Source: Marinisporobacter sp. (GTDB lineage: Bacteria; Bacillota; Clostridia; Peptostreptococcales; Thermotaleaceae). Taken from it: DNA of 64,000 nt. The position numbers and the translations under genes were made by a program. The stretch is taken from contig JAOARP010000047.1 in the NCBI GenBank assembly GCA_025210525.1, forward strand, positions 310,001 to 374,000, read 5' to 3'. Under the pieces are notes generated by a model. That model saw only the letters and a list, made by a program, of their open reading frames with translations, ran no database searches and was not told the origin of the DNA. This document shows, in pieces, positions 1 through 7,891 of the stretch. Position 1 is the stretch's first letter, and the number at the start of each line of letters is the position of its first letter.

Positions 1-1309
1 TTGCCATAAGCTTAGGATGCACATAGTCATCACTCTTTTCTGAAATACTCCCCCCTTTTACACTACCTACTATACGTCCTGCTTCACCTTTGCTATTAGC
101 ACTACCTTTTATTGTATCGTTTAATGCCACACACCCTTTTATAACAGGGACAGGGTCAGATGTATTATCCTTACAAACTGCCTGTGCTACAATACCACCA
201 TTCTTACTTTCATCCTTTTCTCCTTTATACTCAATAGTCATTGTAGAATAGCAGTTTTCTACAGTACAATTATTTTCTACATAACTGCATATGCCTCCAC
301 TATTCGCCTGACCATCATAAGTACCCATTTTATGGAATAGATCCATAGAACCAGTTGTATAACAATTAGAAATTGTCCCTTTTCTATGAGCAAGACAAAT
401 TCCACCTGACCCACCGACACTATCTATTATTACATTTGCATAGCATTCTTCAATTGTACCATCACATATATCTACTATTCCTGCTGAACCATTTTGTGTC
501 GATATTAATGTACCAGAAAATGCGCATTTGGAAATACCGCCACCTTCCATTTCTTGTACAAGCCCGTATGTACAACCAGCTTTGATTTTCCCCGTTGCTG
601 TACAATTTTCCATATGCGATTCTATGAAACGTGCTACTAAAGAGGTTATACTAAAAACCGTCGTATCTATGTATACATTACTAAGGTGTATATTCTTAAT
701 AGTTCCTTCCTTTACATAAGCAAATAGTCCATAATATTTATTTTTTCTACTATTCGTATGAGAGTCAGGGAAAGTAGACATTTTCAAGCCATAAATAATA
801 TGATTACTACCATTAAATGTTCCTTTGAAAGGTTCATCACAAAGTATTCTTCTCCCTCTCCTTTTATACCTTCCGATTGGAACCCACAATTTTTTTGACA
901 AATCAATATCTTTTGATAATGTAATCGTCTTACCCTCAAAATCATCTTTCGTCTGATCATTTAAACCAGATGTCAATACGGATAACCATGCCAAGCCTTC
1001 TGCCGAACTCACCGTCACATTTCCATTACCATCCACTACAAAGCCTTCTGGTTTCTCAGTTAAATCATCTGTCCAATAGCTTGTAGGCATATATACATCA
1101 TTGTACACAGTTTCTGTAACTGATTTTGAATCCAGCGTAAGCAAATTTGGCTCTGAAGTATATACAGCCTTTGTAACTGAGTTTGCACCTGAACCCGAAA
1201 GTGGTTTCTCGGTAGCAAATGCAGTCGGCACCATTATGCTAAACAGCATAATAATGGACAACAGTAAAGATATTTTCTTTCGTATCCCTTGACCCTTTTT
1301 CTTATTCAC
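1..1309 (-). CDS. Secreted beta-helix protein with GLUG-like repeats (partial, C-terminus outside window)
   Basis: An open frame runs leftwards from a GTG start at 1309 to the window edge without a stop; the GTG follows GGAAGGAG at suitable spacing. The N-terminus is a signal peptide: a basic start (NKKKGQGIRKK), a hydrophobic core and a probable cleavage after AFA near residue 32. From about residue 145 onwards short degenerate repeats of about 25-35 residues recur, each with a GxI/GGI turn and a Cys in an N/E-C-Y/F/T motif (ENCTATG, SKCAFSG, EECYANV, SNCYTTG, ENCYSTM). This pattern fits the GLUG-type right-handed beta-helix of surface proteins. Exported to the cell surface or medium; ligand unknown. 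It follows the secreted gene at 1427-2062 on the same strand, with a hairpin between them. Confidence 0.75.
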   Translation of the reverse strand, partial: MNKKKGQGIRKKISLLLSIIMLFSIMVPTAFATEKPLSGSGANSVTKAVYTSEPNLLTLDSKSVTETVYNDVYMPTSYWTDDLTEKPEGFVVDGNGNVTVSSAEGLAWLSVLTSGLNDQTKDDFEGKTITLSKDIDLSKKLWVPIGRYKRRGRRILCDEPFKGTFNGSNHIIYGLKMSTFPDSHTNSRKNKYYGLFAYVKEGTIKNIHLSNVYIDTTVFSITSLVARFIESHMENCTATGKIKAGCTYGLVQEMEGGGISKCAFSGTLISTQNGSAGIVDICDGTIEECYANVIIDSVGGSGGICLAHRKGTISNCYTTGSMDLFHKMGTYDGQANSGGICSYVENNCTVENCYSTMTIEYKGEKDESKNGGIVAQAVCKDNTSDPVPVIKGCVALNDTIKGSANSKGEAGRIVGSVKGGSISEKSDDYVHPKLMA

Positions 1310-1346
1310 GAAATTTTTCTCCTTCCATTATTCCATAGTACACAAT

Positions 1347-1380
1347 TAATAGAACAAGGTAAATTCACCTTGTTCCATTA
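1347..1380 (-). terminator. Hairpin between the two secreted-protein genes
   Basis: GAACAAGGT (1352-1360) pairs with ACCTTGTTC (1367-1375) around a 6-base loop, and the flanking AT bases extend the stem. It lies 3' of the gene at 1427-2062 and 5' of the GLUG-repeat gene. There is no clean U-tract on either strand, so it could be a weak terminator or an mRNA-processing or stabilising hairpin. Confidence 0.45.
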
Positions 1381-1426
1381 AACCGTATCCGAGAGTTTAA
1401 TAAATTTTGCTATTTTTACAAAGTTA

Positions 1427-2062
1427 TTATTTATATATGATATAATCTCCTCCATGCCATGTTGTAAATGTAACATAACCATTAGCATCAGTCTCAGTAT
1501 CATAAGATGTAAAGGTGTTAGCAAATCCATTTAGATAATTTGGATTTCCACTACCTATCAATTGACTAAAGCTTGTAGCTTTGCATGGTGCATAGCCATT
1601 GCAAGAGCCTGGATCGTATTCAACAGTAACTTGTTGCTTCGCACCAAGATTTGTAGGAACTTTTACTTTCATGGCAACAGGGAATTTTGTACGGCAACCC
1701 ATAGTAACATCTGTTTCAACACTACCGAAATTCTCAGTTTGAATATGAAGATAATATGGTTGATGATTTATCAAGCTTTGAACTATATTATCTGCATTAA
1801 AGGTGTAAGAATACTGACCACCGCATTGTGCTTTCCAAATACCTGTAAAATTAGGATTGTAGCTTGATGAGAATGTCTTCCAAGCAATCTTTTCCACCCC
1901 CGTTGAATTCATATGTACAGTATAAGGCTGTGTTGAAGTTTGAGAAGGTGTATTAGGTTGCCATATGTCTGTTGCCGCAAATGCTTGAATAGACATGCAC
2001 CCCACAATTGCCATAACCGTAAGTACAAATGTTAACTTCTTAGATATGTTCGTCTTTACCAT
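1427..2062 (-). CDS. Small secreted protein of unknown function, likely Fur-regulated
   Basis: 211 residues. The start ATG follows AGAGGGG. The N-terminus is a clear signal peptide (MVKTNISKK, hydrophobic core, cleavage near AFA-ATD at about residue 30). The mature part is rich in Thr, Ser, Tyr, Asn and Gly and poor in Lys, with five cysteines (QCGG, MGCR, SCNG, APCK region) and a Tyr/Trp-rich C-terminus (TTWHGGDYIIYK); it looks like a compact beta-rich extracellular domain. I do not recognise the family. A perfect Fur-type palindrome lies about 240 bp upstream, directly after a TTGACA-N17-TTAATA promoter reading toward this gene. That suggests a role under iron limitation (inference). Confidence 0.8.
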   Translation of the reverse strand: MVKTNISKKLTFVLTVMAIVGCMSIQAFAATDIWQPNTPSQTSTQPYTVHMNSTGVEKIAWKTFSSSYNPNFTGIWKAQCGGQYSYTFNADNIVQSLINHQPYYLHIQTENFGSVETDVTMGCRTKFPVAMKVKVPTNLGAKQQVTVEYDPGSCNGYAPCKATSFSQLIGSGNPNYLNGFANTFTSYDTETDANGYVTFTTWHGGDYIIYK

Positions 2063-2497
2063 AAAAAATCAATCCCCTCTTTTTTTATTTTTATTAAAAC
2101 TCCCCAACTCATCTGCGTACATTTTACTCAACTTGCAAGAAACTTTAAATCATCCCTCGGATACATATAAAAGTCTTCTTCGTTCCTACAAATATAAAGC
2201 GTATTGCTGTTATCCTTAACCTAGCATTAAATTTATATAAATCAAAATACGCTGAACGCAGAAAGTGAAGAGAAATAAAATCAAAACGAACATGCTTTTC
2301 TATTGATAATAATTATCAATTTCAATAATATATTAACATTTCCTTTTTATTCCTGTCAAGTATTTATTTGTTATATTTTCATGTAATTGTTTATTCTTGT
2401 ATAATTTTTAAATAGAACTAACATTTAAACCTTTCTATTTATACGTATGGATCATCCAACAAAAGGAATCCTTCATACATAAAAAAACCAGAGAATT
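2063..2497. other. Intergenic leader region of the Fur-controlled secreted gene
   Basis: About 435 bp with no convincing gene. From right to left it holds the bioC terminator, a promoter reading left (TTGACA at 2359-2354, 17-bp spacer, TTAATA at 2336-2331), the Fur-type palindrome (2302-2320), and an untranslated leader of roughly 240 nt before the ATG at 2062. The leader could encode a 25-residue hydrophobic peptide (ATG near 2293), but that frame lacks a proper ribosome binding site. No known riboswitch was recognised. Confidence 0.5.
2302..2320 (-). promoter_or_regulatory. Fur-box-like palindrome
   Basis: The bases form a perfect 9-1-9 inverted repeat: TGATAAT, A, ATTATCA (2304-2318) extended by AT on each side. 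This equals the classical 7-1-7 Fur consensus. It sits immediately downstream of the -10 of the leftward promoter at 2331-2359, the usual place for repression of initiation. The neighbouring bioC gene reads leftwards and ends at 2498, so the site most likely serves the secreted protein at 1427-2062. Confidence 0.8.
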
Positions 2498-2510
2498 TTA
2501 TCTCTGGTTT
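2485..2510 (-). terminator. Rho-independent terminator of the bioF-bioH-bioC operon
   Basis: AAACCAGAGA pairs with TCTCTGGTTT (perfect 10-bp stem, short AT loop), followed on the minus strand by a run of T. It overlaps the bioC stop codon. Confidence 0.85.
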
Positions 2511-3319
2511 ACCTCTTCACATTTTATATAAAAAAATAAATTATGGTAAGTAGCTCTTACTCCTTCCCCTTCTAAATAATCTTGATCATAGATTTCCATA
2601 ACCTTTTCGATAAAATCAGGAGTTGTTTTATTTCTATGATTCTGACTATTATTGGCACCTACTTTTTTCACCGAAAACAAAAATTCTTTACATGAATTAA
2701 AATGTTCTATTTCATAGGTTTGTGCACATAAAATTTTTTTATTCTCTAAACTTTTACTCATGATCATCTGATTACAGATCTTTTGCAGTTTCTCTAATGA
2801 GTAAAAGCTTTGTCCGGGAAAAATGTCTTCTTTTAATCCCAATATATCTTTTGCTTTACGAAAAGCTTCATGGAGTTCTTTAAATGTATTCTCTCCAAAA
2901 GTTGAAAAAGCTAAGATACCATCCTTATTCAATAAATTTATAAATTTTCCAAGAGTCTGCTCTAAATGATTAAACCACTGAAAAGTTGCATTGGATATAA
3001 TTAGATCATATTTTTCATTAAAGATCATTTCTTCAGCATCTCCACAAATAAATTGAATATTTTCCCCCATAGTAGATTTTACATACTCAATCATTCCTGG
3101 TGCTAGATCTATAGCAGTAATGTTAGCTTTTGGAAAATATCTTTCCAAAGCTCTTGTTACATATCCTGTACCACACCCAATTTCTAATATATTTTTAATA
3201 TCTTTGTTTTTAACATTTTCAATAAGGGTATCTCCCATTATTTTTTGTACCTTAGCATATTGATCATAAGTTTTGGCATTTCTACTAAATCGTCTCTTTA
3301 ATTTATTTTTATCAATCAT
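2498..3319 (-). CDS. bioC: Malonyl-[ACP] O-methyltransferase BioC
   Basis: 273 residues, the normal BioC length. A class I SAM-methyltransferase fold is visible: motif I LEIGCGTGYVTR (about 44-55), an acidic residue after strand 2 (ITAIDLAPGM), and the post-motif DLIISNATFQWFNHL typical of BioC. The N-terminus KRRFSRNAKTYDQYAKVQ is the BioC signature. It methylates the free carboxyl of malonyl-ACP so that fatty-acid synthesis can build the pimeloyl chain. It is last in the bioF-bioH-bioC transcription unit; the stop of the upstream esterase gene overlaps its ATG by 4 bp (ATGA), indicating translational coupling. Expression is probably set by the BirA-like operator at 5344. Confidence 0.93.
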   Translation of the reverse strand: MIDKNKLKRRFSRNAKTYDQYAKVQKIMGDTLIENVKNKDIKNILEIGCGTGYVTRALERYFPKANITAIDLAPGMIEYVKSTMGENIQFICGDAEEMIFNEKYDLIISNATFQWFNHLEQTLGKFINLLNKDGILAFSTFGENTFKELHEAFRKAKDILGLKEDIFPGQSFYSLEKLQKICNQMIMSKSLENKKILCAQTYEIEHFNSCKEFLFSVKKVGANNSQNHRNKTTPDFIEKVMEIYDQDYLEGEGVRATYHNLFFYIKCEEVNQR

Positions 3320-4056
3320 GAGTTTCTTCCCTCTTTAATATAATTTTTGATGATTTTATAACATTCATCAGGTTTAGTAAAAAGAATCATATGTCCTGCT
3401 TTTTTTAACACAACCATTTTAGCTTTTTTAATATGATTTTTTAAATATTCTCCTGCTTGTATAGGACAAATACTATCCTTTTCTCCATGTATAAGTAATA
3501 TCTTACCATCTATCTCCTTTAAACATTCTCTAAGGTCTTGATCTTTTAAATATTCTAATCCTATCAACAAGCTTTTAATATCCTTCTTTGTATCTATTTT
3601 TTTTATTTCATCTAAAAACTTTTTTTCATATCCATTATCCACTTCTACTCTTGAAAAAAGATTTTTATAAAATTTCTTTAAAGTTTTTTCATGGTCTCCT
3701 TTTAACATATAAATCATTCTATCTACAATTTTTTTGTTCCATCCATAGAAATAATTTTCATCTTGTATAAATTTAGCTGTAGCATTAAATAGTATCATGT
3801 GTTCTATTTTTGAAGAAAAATCCTTGTATAGATCTATAGCTACCAAAGAACCTAAAGACCAGCCTATTATAGAGAATTGTTCCATATTTTTTTCATAGAT
3901 TAAATCTATAAACCTATTTTTAAATTCATCTATTACACCTATTTTTTCCCAAGTTAGGATGAACACTTCAAATTCTTCCTTGAAAAAATCAACTATAGGT
4001 TTCCAAACAAATTCATCTACACCCCAACCGGATAATATAACTAGATATTTTTTCAT
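3316..4056 (-). CDS. Pimeloyl-[ACP] methyl ester esterase, BioH-like alpha/beta hydrolase
   Basis: 246 residues with an alpha/beta-hydrolase layout. It has an oxyanion-hole segment LSGWGVDEFVW near the N-terminus, a nucleophile elbow GWSLGS (Ser about residue 68), a late Asp in HGEKDSICP and a late His in KAGHMILF. Length and position between bioF and bioC fit the esterase that releases pimeloyl-ACP from its methyl ester and ends chain elongation. BioH, BioG, BioV and other unrelated-sequence esterases fill this step in different bacteria, so the exact subfamily is not assigned. It begins 5 bp after bioF ends and overlaps bioC by 4 bp. Confidence 0.85.
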   Translation of the reverse strand: MKKYLVILSGWGVDEFVWKPIVDFFKEEFEVFILTWEKIGVIDEFKNRFIDLIYEKNMEQFSIIGWSLGSLVAIDLYKDFSSKIEHMILFNATAKFIQDENYFYGWNKKIVDRMIYMLKGDHEKTLKKFYKNLFSRVEVDNGYEKKFLDEIKKIDTKKDIKSLLIGLEYLKDQDLRECLKEIDGKILLIHGEKDSICPIQAGEYLKNHIKKAKMVVLKKAGHMILFTKPDECYKIIKNYIKEGRNS

Positions 4057-4061
4057 CTATT

Positions 4062-5231
4062 TCATCCTTCAATAATTTTTAATCTTTTCCCATGATATTT
4101 TATAACTTTTAATACATATTCTAAATCCTCATAGGTATGGGTTGCCATAATAGATATTCTAAGTCTACTTGTTCCTTTTGGTACAGTAGGAGGTCTAATT
4201 CCTGGAATATAAATGCCTTCTTCTAGTAAACTTTCACTAAGCTTTACCGTTTTTTCTACATCCCCTATGATGACAGGAATAATAGGGGTAATGGTATTCG
4301 TCATAGAAAATCCCATTGATTGTAATTCATTTTTAAACCAAGTAGCTAAATTTTTCAATCTTTCTCTTCTTTCTTTATCTTTTTGTATCATTTCAATAGC
4401 CTCTAAGGATACCGCAATTGCTGAAGGGGGCAATGCTGTTGAAAAAATAAAACTTTTTGAAACATTTTTAAGGTAATCGATTATTTCTTTTTTTCCAGCT
4501 ACATAACCACCAACAGAAGGAATAGCTTTGCTTAAAGTACCCATTTGCACATCTATCTCTTCATTTACACCAAGATAAGAAGCTGTTCCAGCTCCATTTT
4601 CTCCTAAAACGCCTACCCCATGGGCATCATCTACCATAGTAAGAATTCCATGCTTTTTCGCAAGCTTCACAATATGAGATAGGGGTGCTATATCTCCATC
4701 CATACTAAATACACCATCTGTTACAATTAGATTATAAGCACCCTTATTCATATGAATTTTTTTTTCTAAATCATCCATATCACCATGCTTATATCTAACA
4801 AGCTTTGCACCACTTAATAAACATCCATCTAAAATACTTGCATGATTGGCCTTATCACAAAATATAGTCCATTTACGATCACATAAAGCTGAAAGAATTC
4901 CTACATTTGCCATATATCCTGTATTATATACTAATGCTTTTTCTGTCCCTTTAAAATCTGCAATTTTTTCCTCAAGCTTTTTATGCAAATCACAAGAACC
5001 CGTTGTGAGCCTTGATCCTCCTGCTCCAACACCATATTTATTGATTGCATCTATTGCCGCTTCTTTCAACTGAGAATCATCACAAAGTCCTAAATAATTA
5101 TTAGATCCTAATAATATAATTTCTCTCCCATCCATATTCACTTTGGGAGATTGGACTGAGCTCAAATATCTACATTCTCGATATAATCCATTTTTCCTTA
5201 TTATAGATAATCTTTTCAAAATATTGTCCAT
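4062..5231 (-). CDS. bioF: 8-amino-7-oxononanoate synthase BioF
   Basis: 389 residues from the ATG at 5231, chosen because GAGGAG stands 8-9 nt upstream; an in-frame TTG at 5237 is too close to that site. Fold-type I PLP enzyme: GSNNYLGL near the start, GVGAGGSRLTTGS, VDDAHGVGVLGENG with the cofactor Asp/His, and the Schiff-base Lys in GTLSKAIPSVGG. It condenses pimeloyl-ACP (or -CoA) with L-alanine to give 8-amino-7-oxononanoate. Glycine C-acetyltransferase (Kbl) is a close relative, but the bioH/bioC neighbours and the operator favour BioF. No bioA, bioD or bioB lies in this window. Confidence 0.92.
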   Translation of the reverse strand: MDNILKRLSIIRKNGLYRECRYLSSVQSPKVNMDGREIILLGSNNYLGLCDDSQLKEAAIDAINKYGVGAGGSRLTTGSCDLHKKLEEKIADFKGTEKALVYNTGYMANVGILSALCDRKWTIFCDKANHASILDGCLLSGAKLVRYKHGDMDDLEKKIHMNKGAYNLIVTDGVFSMDGDIAPLSHIVKLAKKHGILTMVDDAHGVGVLGENGAGTASYLGVNEEIDVQMGTLSKAIPSVGGYVAGKKEIIDYLKNVSKSFIFSTALPPSAIAVSLEAIEMIQKDKERRERLKNLATWFKNELQSMGFSMTNTITPIIPVIIGDVEKTVKLSESLLEEGIYIPGIRPPTVPKGTSRLRISIMATHTYEDLEYVLKVIKYHGKRLKIIEG

Positions 5232-5343
5232 CAGCAATTCTCCTCATTTTGTAAATATATAAAAATTTCAACTTATCTTCATGTTTATAAATCTTTCACT
5301 TCAGTTTTTCATTATTATCTACTAAAATATATCAGAACGATTT

Positions 5344-5378
5344 AATTGTCAACTGTTTTTATATTTATGTTTACAATT
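5344..5378. promoter_or_regulatory. BirA-type biotin operator overlapping divergent promoters
   Basis: AATTGTCAAC (5344-5353) and GTTTACAATT (5369-5378) form a 10-bp inverted repeat with one mismatch, separated by 15 bp. This is the form of Gram-positive BirA operators (TTGTTAAC-N14-16-GTTAACAA). For the leftward bioF unit a TTGACA -35 lies inside the left arm (5352-5347), 17 bp before TATTTT (5329-5324). For the rightward ACP-fabF unit TTTACA (5370-5375) lies inside the right arm, 16 bp before TATAAT (5392-5397). One site could therefore repress both directions. The birA gene is not in the window. Confidence 0.82.
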
Positions 5379-5434
5379 TTAAAAAATCATATATAATGAT
5401 ATTAAAAACAAAACATTTCATGGAGGTTATAATA

Positions 5435-5665
5435 ATGGTATTTGAAAAAGTAAAGAAATCAATTATAGATATTATGGGAATTCCCGAAGATGAAATTCTT
5501 GTTAAAAGTCATCTTTACGATGACTTGGACGCTGATTCTTTAGATTTATCTCAAATCATATTAGAGCTTGAAAATTCATACAAAATAGAAATAGAAAATG
5601 AAGATATTTCAGATTTTGAAACAGTTGAGGATATTGTAAAGCACGTAGAGAGTAAGCTTTCCTAA
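5435..5665 (+). CDS. Acyl carrier protein dedicated to the biotin block
   Basis: 76 residues from the ATG at 5435, preceded by ATGGAGG; upstream in-frame ATG 5396 lies on the -10 hexamer and is not used. Acidic, all-helical composition, with the phosphopantetheine site DADSLDLSQ (Ser about residue 38; D-S-L core intact) and the usual acidic helix II/III (IEIENEDISDFETVEDIV). It carries the acyl chain as a thioester. Placed 11 bp before a FabF-type condensing enzyme and behind the biotin operator, it probably serves pimeloyl-chain building rather than bulk lipid synthesis (inference). It needs activation by a phosphopantetheinyl transferase. Confidence 0.9.
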   Translation: MVFEKVKKSIIDIMGIPEDEILVKSHLYDDLDADSLDLSQIILELENSYKIEIENEDISDFETVEDIVKHVESKLS

Positions 5666-5676
5666 AGGAGATTGTT

Positions 5677-6918
5677 ATGAAAAGAAGAGTAGTTATCACA
5701 GGACTCGGGGCTATTACCCCCATTGGAAACAATGTAAAGGATTTTTGGAATAACGCTAAGAATGGAGTATGTGGGATTGATTCTATCAAATCCTTTGATG
5801 TAGAAAATGCAAAAGTGAAATTAGCTGCCGAATTAAAAAATTTTGATCCAAGAGAATATTTTGATAGGAAACAAGTGAAAAGACTAGATCGTTTCTCTCA
5901 TTTAGGAATCGCTTCAGCAAAAGAAGCCTATATGGATGCACGACTCCATGAAGCAAACATAGACAATGAAAGACTTGGTGTAATCATTGGAAATGGTGTA
6001 GGGGGTATATCAACAATAGTAGAAGAAACTAGTAAACTTTTAAATCATGGTATGCATATGGTATCTCCTCTATTTGTTCCTAAATCTATCCCAAATATCG
6101 TAGCTGGTAATATTGCAATTGCGTTTAATGCAAAAGGGCTATCTAATACAATCATTACTGCATGTGCTGCTGGAACAAGTGCTATAGGAGAAGCTTTTCG
6201 AGCAATCCAGTACGATGATGCTGATGTGATTATGGCAGGAGGAAGTGAAGCTTGCATCACCCCTATTTTTTTAGCAGGCTTTACAAATCTTAATGTCTTA
6301 TCTCTAAAAAACGATCCAAAGAGAGCTTCTATTCCTTTTGACAAAGAAAGAGAAGGCTTTGTTATGGGAGAAGGAGCCGCTATCTTAATACTTGAAGAGC
6401 TTTATCATGCATTAAATAGAAATGCCAAAATCTATGGAGAAATGGTGGGTTATGGAGCAACTAGTGATGCGTATCATCTAACAAGTCCAGCACCTAAGGG
6501 TGAAGGTGGGGCTAGAGCTATGAATCTTGCACTAAAAAACGCTAGTGTTTCCCCCGAAGATATATCTTATGTCAACGCCCATGGTACATCTACCCCTTAT
6601 AATGATCAGTCAGAAACAGAAGCCATCAAAACAGTTTTTAAAGAATTTGCTTATGATCTTCCTATAAGTTCTACAAAATCTATGGTCGGTCACCTATTAG
6701 GATCAGCAGGGGCGGTAGAAGCTGTAGCTTGTATAAAGTCATTAGAGGATAATTTCATTCACCCAACTATAGGCTATAAAGCAAAAGATGAAATATGTGA
6801 TTTAGACTATGTCCCAAATAAAGGTAGAAGTGTAAACTTAAATTATGTTCTATCAAATTCCTTTGGTTTTGGAGGACATAACGCTTCAATTATATTCAAA
6901 AAATGGGAAGGAAAATAA
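5677..6918 (+). CDS. 3-oxoacyl-ACP synthase II (FabF-type) in the biotin block
   Basis: 413 residues, full FabF length. Starts RRVVITGLGAITPIGN. The catalytic triad is complete: Cys in TACAAGTSAIGEA (about 163), His in VNAHGTSTPYND (about 303) and His in KSMVGHLLGSAGAVE (about 340); C-terminal NSFGFGGHNAS. It performs Claisen condensation of acyl-ACP with malonyl-ACP. Its pairing with a private ACP behind a BirA-like operator suggests a condensing enzyme used for the methyl-malonyl-primed chain that becomes pimeloyl-ACP. Dedicated fatty-acid genes inside biotin clusters are known in some Desulfovibrio; here the set is only ACP plus FabF. No FabG or FabZ follows. Confidence 0.92.
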   Translation: MKRRVVITGLGAITPIGNNVKDFWNNAKNGVCGIDSIKSFDVENAKVKLAAELKNFDPREYFDRKQVKRLDRFSHLGIASAKEAYMDARLHEANIDNERLGVIIGNGVGGISTIVEETSKLLNHGMHMVSPLFVPKSIPNIVAGNIAIAFNAKGLSNTIITACAAGTSAIGEAFRAIQYDDADVIMAGGSEACITPIFLAGFTNLNVLSLKNDPKRASIPFDKEREGFVMGEGAAILILEELYHALNRNAKIYGEMVGYGATSDAYHLTSPAPKGEGGARAMNLALKNASVSPEDISYVNAHGTSTPYNDQSETEAIKTVFKEFAYDLPISSTKSMVGHLLGSAGAVEAVACIKSLEDNFIHPTIGYKAKDEICDLDYVPNKGRSVNLNYVLSNSFGFGGHNASIIFKKWEGK

Positions 6919-6931
6919 TCTCCTTCCCATT
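6902..6931. terminator. Shared terminator between converging fabF and the MarR-GNAT operon
   Basis: AATGGGAAGGA pairs with TCCTTCCCATT; the fabF stop codon lies in the loop. On the minus strand the stem is followed by TTTTTTG, so it clearly terminates the leftward operon. On the plus strand the tail is only AT-rich. Confidence 0.75.
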
Positions 6932-7340
6932 AATTATTTAAGTATTTTTTCATGATCATATACTTAATGCCGCCCTTTTGAAAACTTTCGTTTGTCTCCA
7001 TCATTCCGAATTTTTTATAAAAATTCATCTTATCATACCTTGCATTGCACCATATATAGTTCATTCCATCTTCTTTGCTCTTTTTAATAACAAATTTTAA
7101 CAATTCTCTTCCATATCCTTTTCCTTGCTCCTCTTTCAACGTAGCAAACTTCCTAAATTGAGCTACATCTCCATTAAAAAACAAAGAAATCACTGAGACG
7201 ATTTTATTATTGTCAAAAACTCCATAATGCATCCCCTTATGATCATCCTTTAATCGAACATACTCTAAATCTTTTTCTGGCCACATAACTTTATGTCTTA
7301 TTTCCCATGTATCTTCTGCACGAATTTCTTTGATAATCAC
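6930..7340 (-). CDS. GNAT-family N-acetyltransferase
   Basis: 136 residues. The acetyl-CoA loop is present as EEQGKGYGRELLKFVIK (motif A, R/Q-x-x-G-x-G/A), followed by YIWCNARYDKMNFYKKFGM (motif B, the usual Y-x-x-F-G end). It begins MIIKEIRAEDTWEIRHKVMWP, a common start for small clostridial GNATs. The substrate is not readable. It is the last gene of a five-gene leftward operon controlled by the MarR gene immediately upstream (13 bp gap). A second MarR-GNAT pair occurs at 53.7-54.7 kb. Confidence 0.85.
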   Translation of the reverse strand: MIIKEIRAEDTWEIRHKVMWPEKDLEYVRLKDDHKGMHYGVFDNNKIVSVISLFFNGDVAQFRKFATLKEEQGKGYGRELLKFVIKKSKEDGMNYIWCNARYDKMNFYKKFGMMETNESFQKGGIKYMIMKKYLNN

Positions 7341-7353
7341 AAAACGCCTCTCC

Positions 7354-7845
7354 TTATCTAACTTTTTTCTTATTCTTTAGATAGCTTCTCTGTTCTCCAT
7401 TCTTAACTAATTTCCAATCCTCTTCAATATTTAGCCGCATTCGCTTTAATAAGTCAAATATAATAGTTTTTTCTTGATCATCAAACCCTTTTAAAGCTAC
7501 TTTTGTTGTATATTTTTCTTCTTCCTCAAGAAAAGCATATACCTCTAATGCTTTTTTAGTTGGATACAGCTTCCACGCTCTACGGTCATTTTCATTAGAG
7601 ATCTTTTCAATATAATTTTTTTGTACTAACTTTTTAATCGCTTTTGCAACCGTAGTTCTATCTACTTTGATCATATTCGATAACTCTTCTTGACTGATTC
7701 CTGGGTTTTCACATATTCTTACAACCAAAATATATTGTCCCTTTTCTAGCTGAATTTCTCTAAACTCAATATCACTAATTGTCTGAACACATCTTGCAAT
7801 CATACCAATCTCACGCATTGTTAAATGATCCATATTTTCCTCCAA
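7354..7845 (-). CDS. MarR-family transcriptional regulator
   Basis: 163 residues. Winged helix-turn-helix: ISQEELSNMIKVDRTTVAKAIKKLVQKNYIEKI followed by wing NENDRRAWKLYPTKKA with the conserved D-x-R. N-terminal and C-terminal helices supply the dimer interface. It is about 50% similar by eye to the MarR protein at 53.7 kb, and both precede a GNAT gene. A TTGAAAGTTTAA half-palindrome at 7880-7891 sits over the -35 of a probable internal promoter, so it is likely autoregulated. The same motif occurs twice at the operon's main promoter (9311-9361). Ligand unknown; the linked lysine exporter hints at an amino acid or analogue. Confidence 0.9.
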   Translation of the reverse strand: MEENMDHLTMREIGMIARCVQTISDIEFREIQLEKGQYILVVRICENPGISQEELSNMIKVDRTTVAKAIKKLVQKNYIEKISNENDRRAWKLYPTKKALEVYAFLEEEEKYTTKVALKGFDDQEKTIIFDLLKRMRLNIEEDWKLVKNGEQRSYLKNKKKVR

Positions 7846-7879
7846 AGCACTCTAAAATTTGTCTATCCTATCATAAAAC

Positions 7880-7891
7880 TTGAAAGTTTAA
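7880..7891 (-). promoter_or_regulatory. MarR-operator-like site before marR
   Basis: TTGAAAGTTTAA, matching the operators at 9311-9361 except for one base. On the minus strand it overlaps TTTAAA, 16 bp from TAGGAT, a plausible internal promoter for the marR-GNAT pair. Confidence 0.55.

Noticed and set aside
373-1292. Plus-strand reading frames of 60-70 codons inside the first kilobase
   Set aside because: They lie antisense to the continuous signal-peptide and beta-helix frame on the minus strand, lack ribosome sites and have no protein-like composition.
1562-2219. Plus-strand frames across the secreted-protein gene
   Set aside because: Antisense shadows; the minus-strand frame has a signal peptide and ribosome site.
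2219-2295. 25-codon hydrophobic ORF in the leader after the Fur box (minus strand)
   Set aside because: No usable ribosome binding site and no similarity I know; kept only as a note in the region entry.
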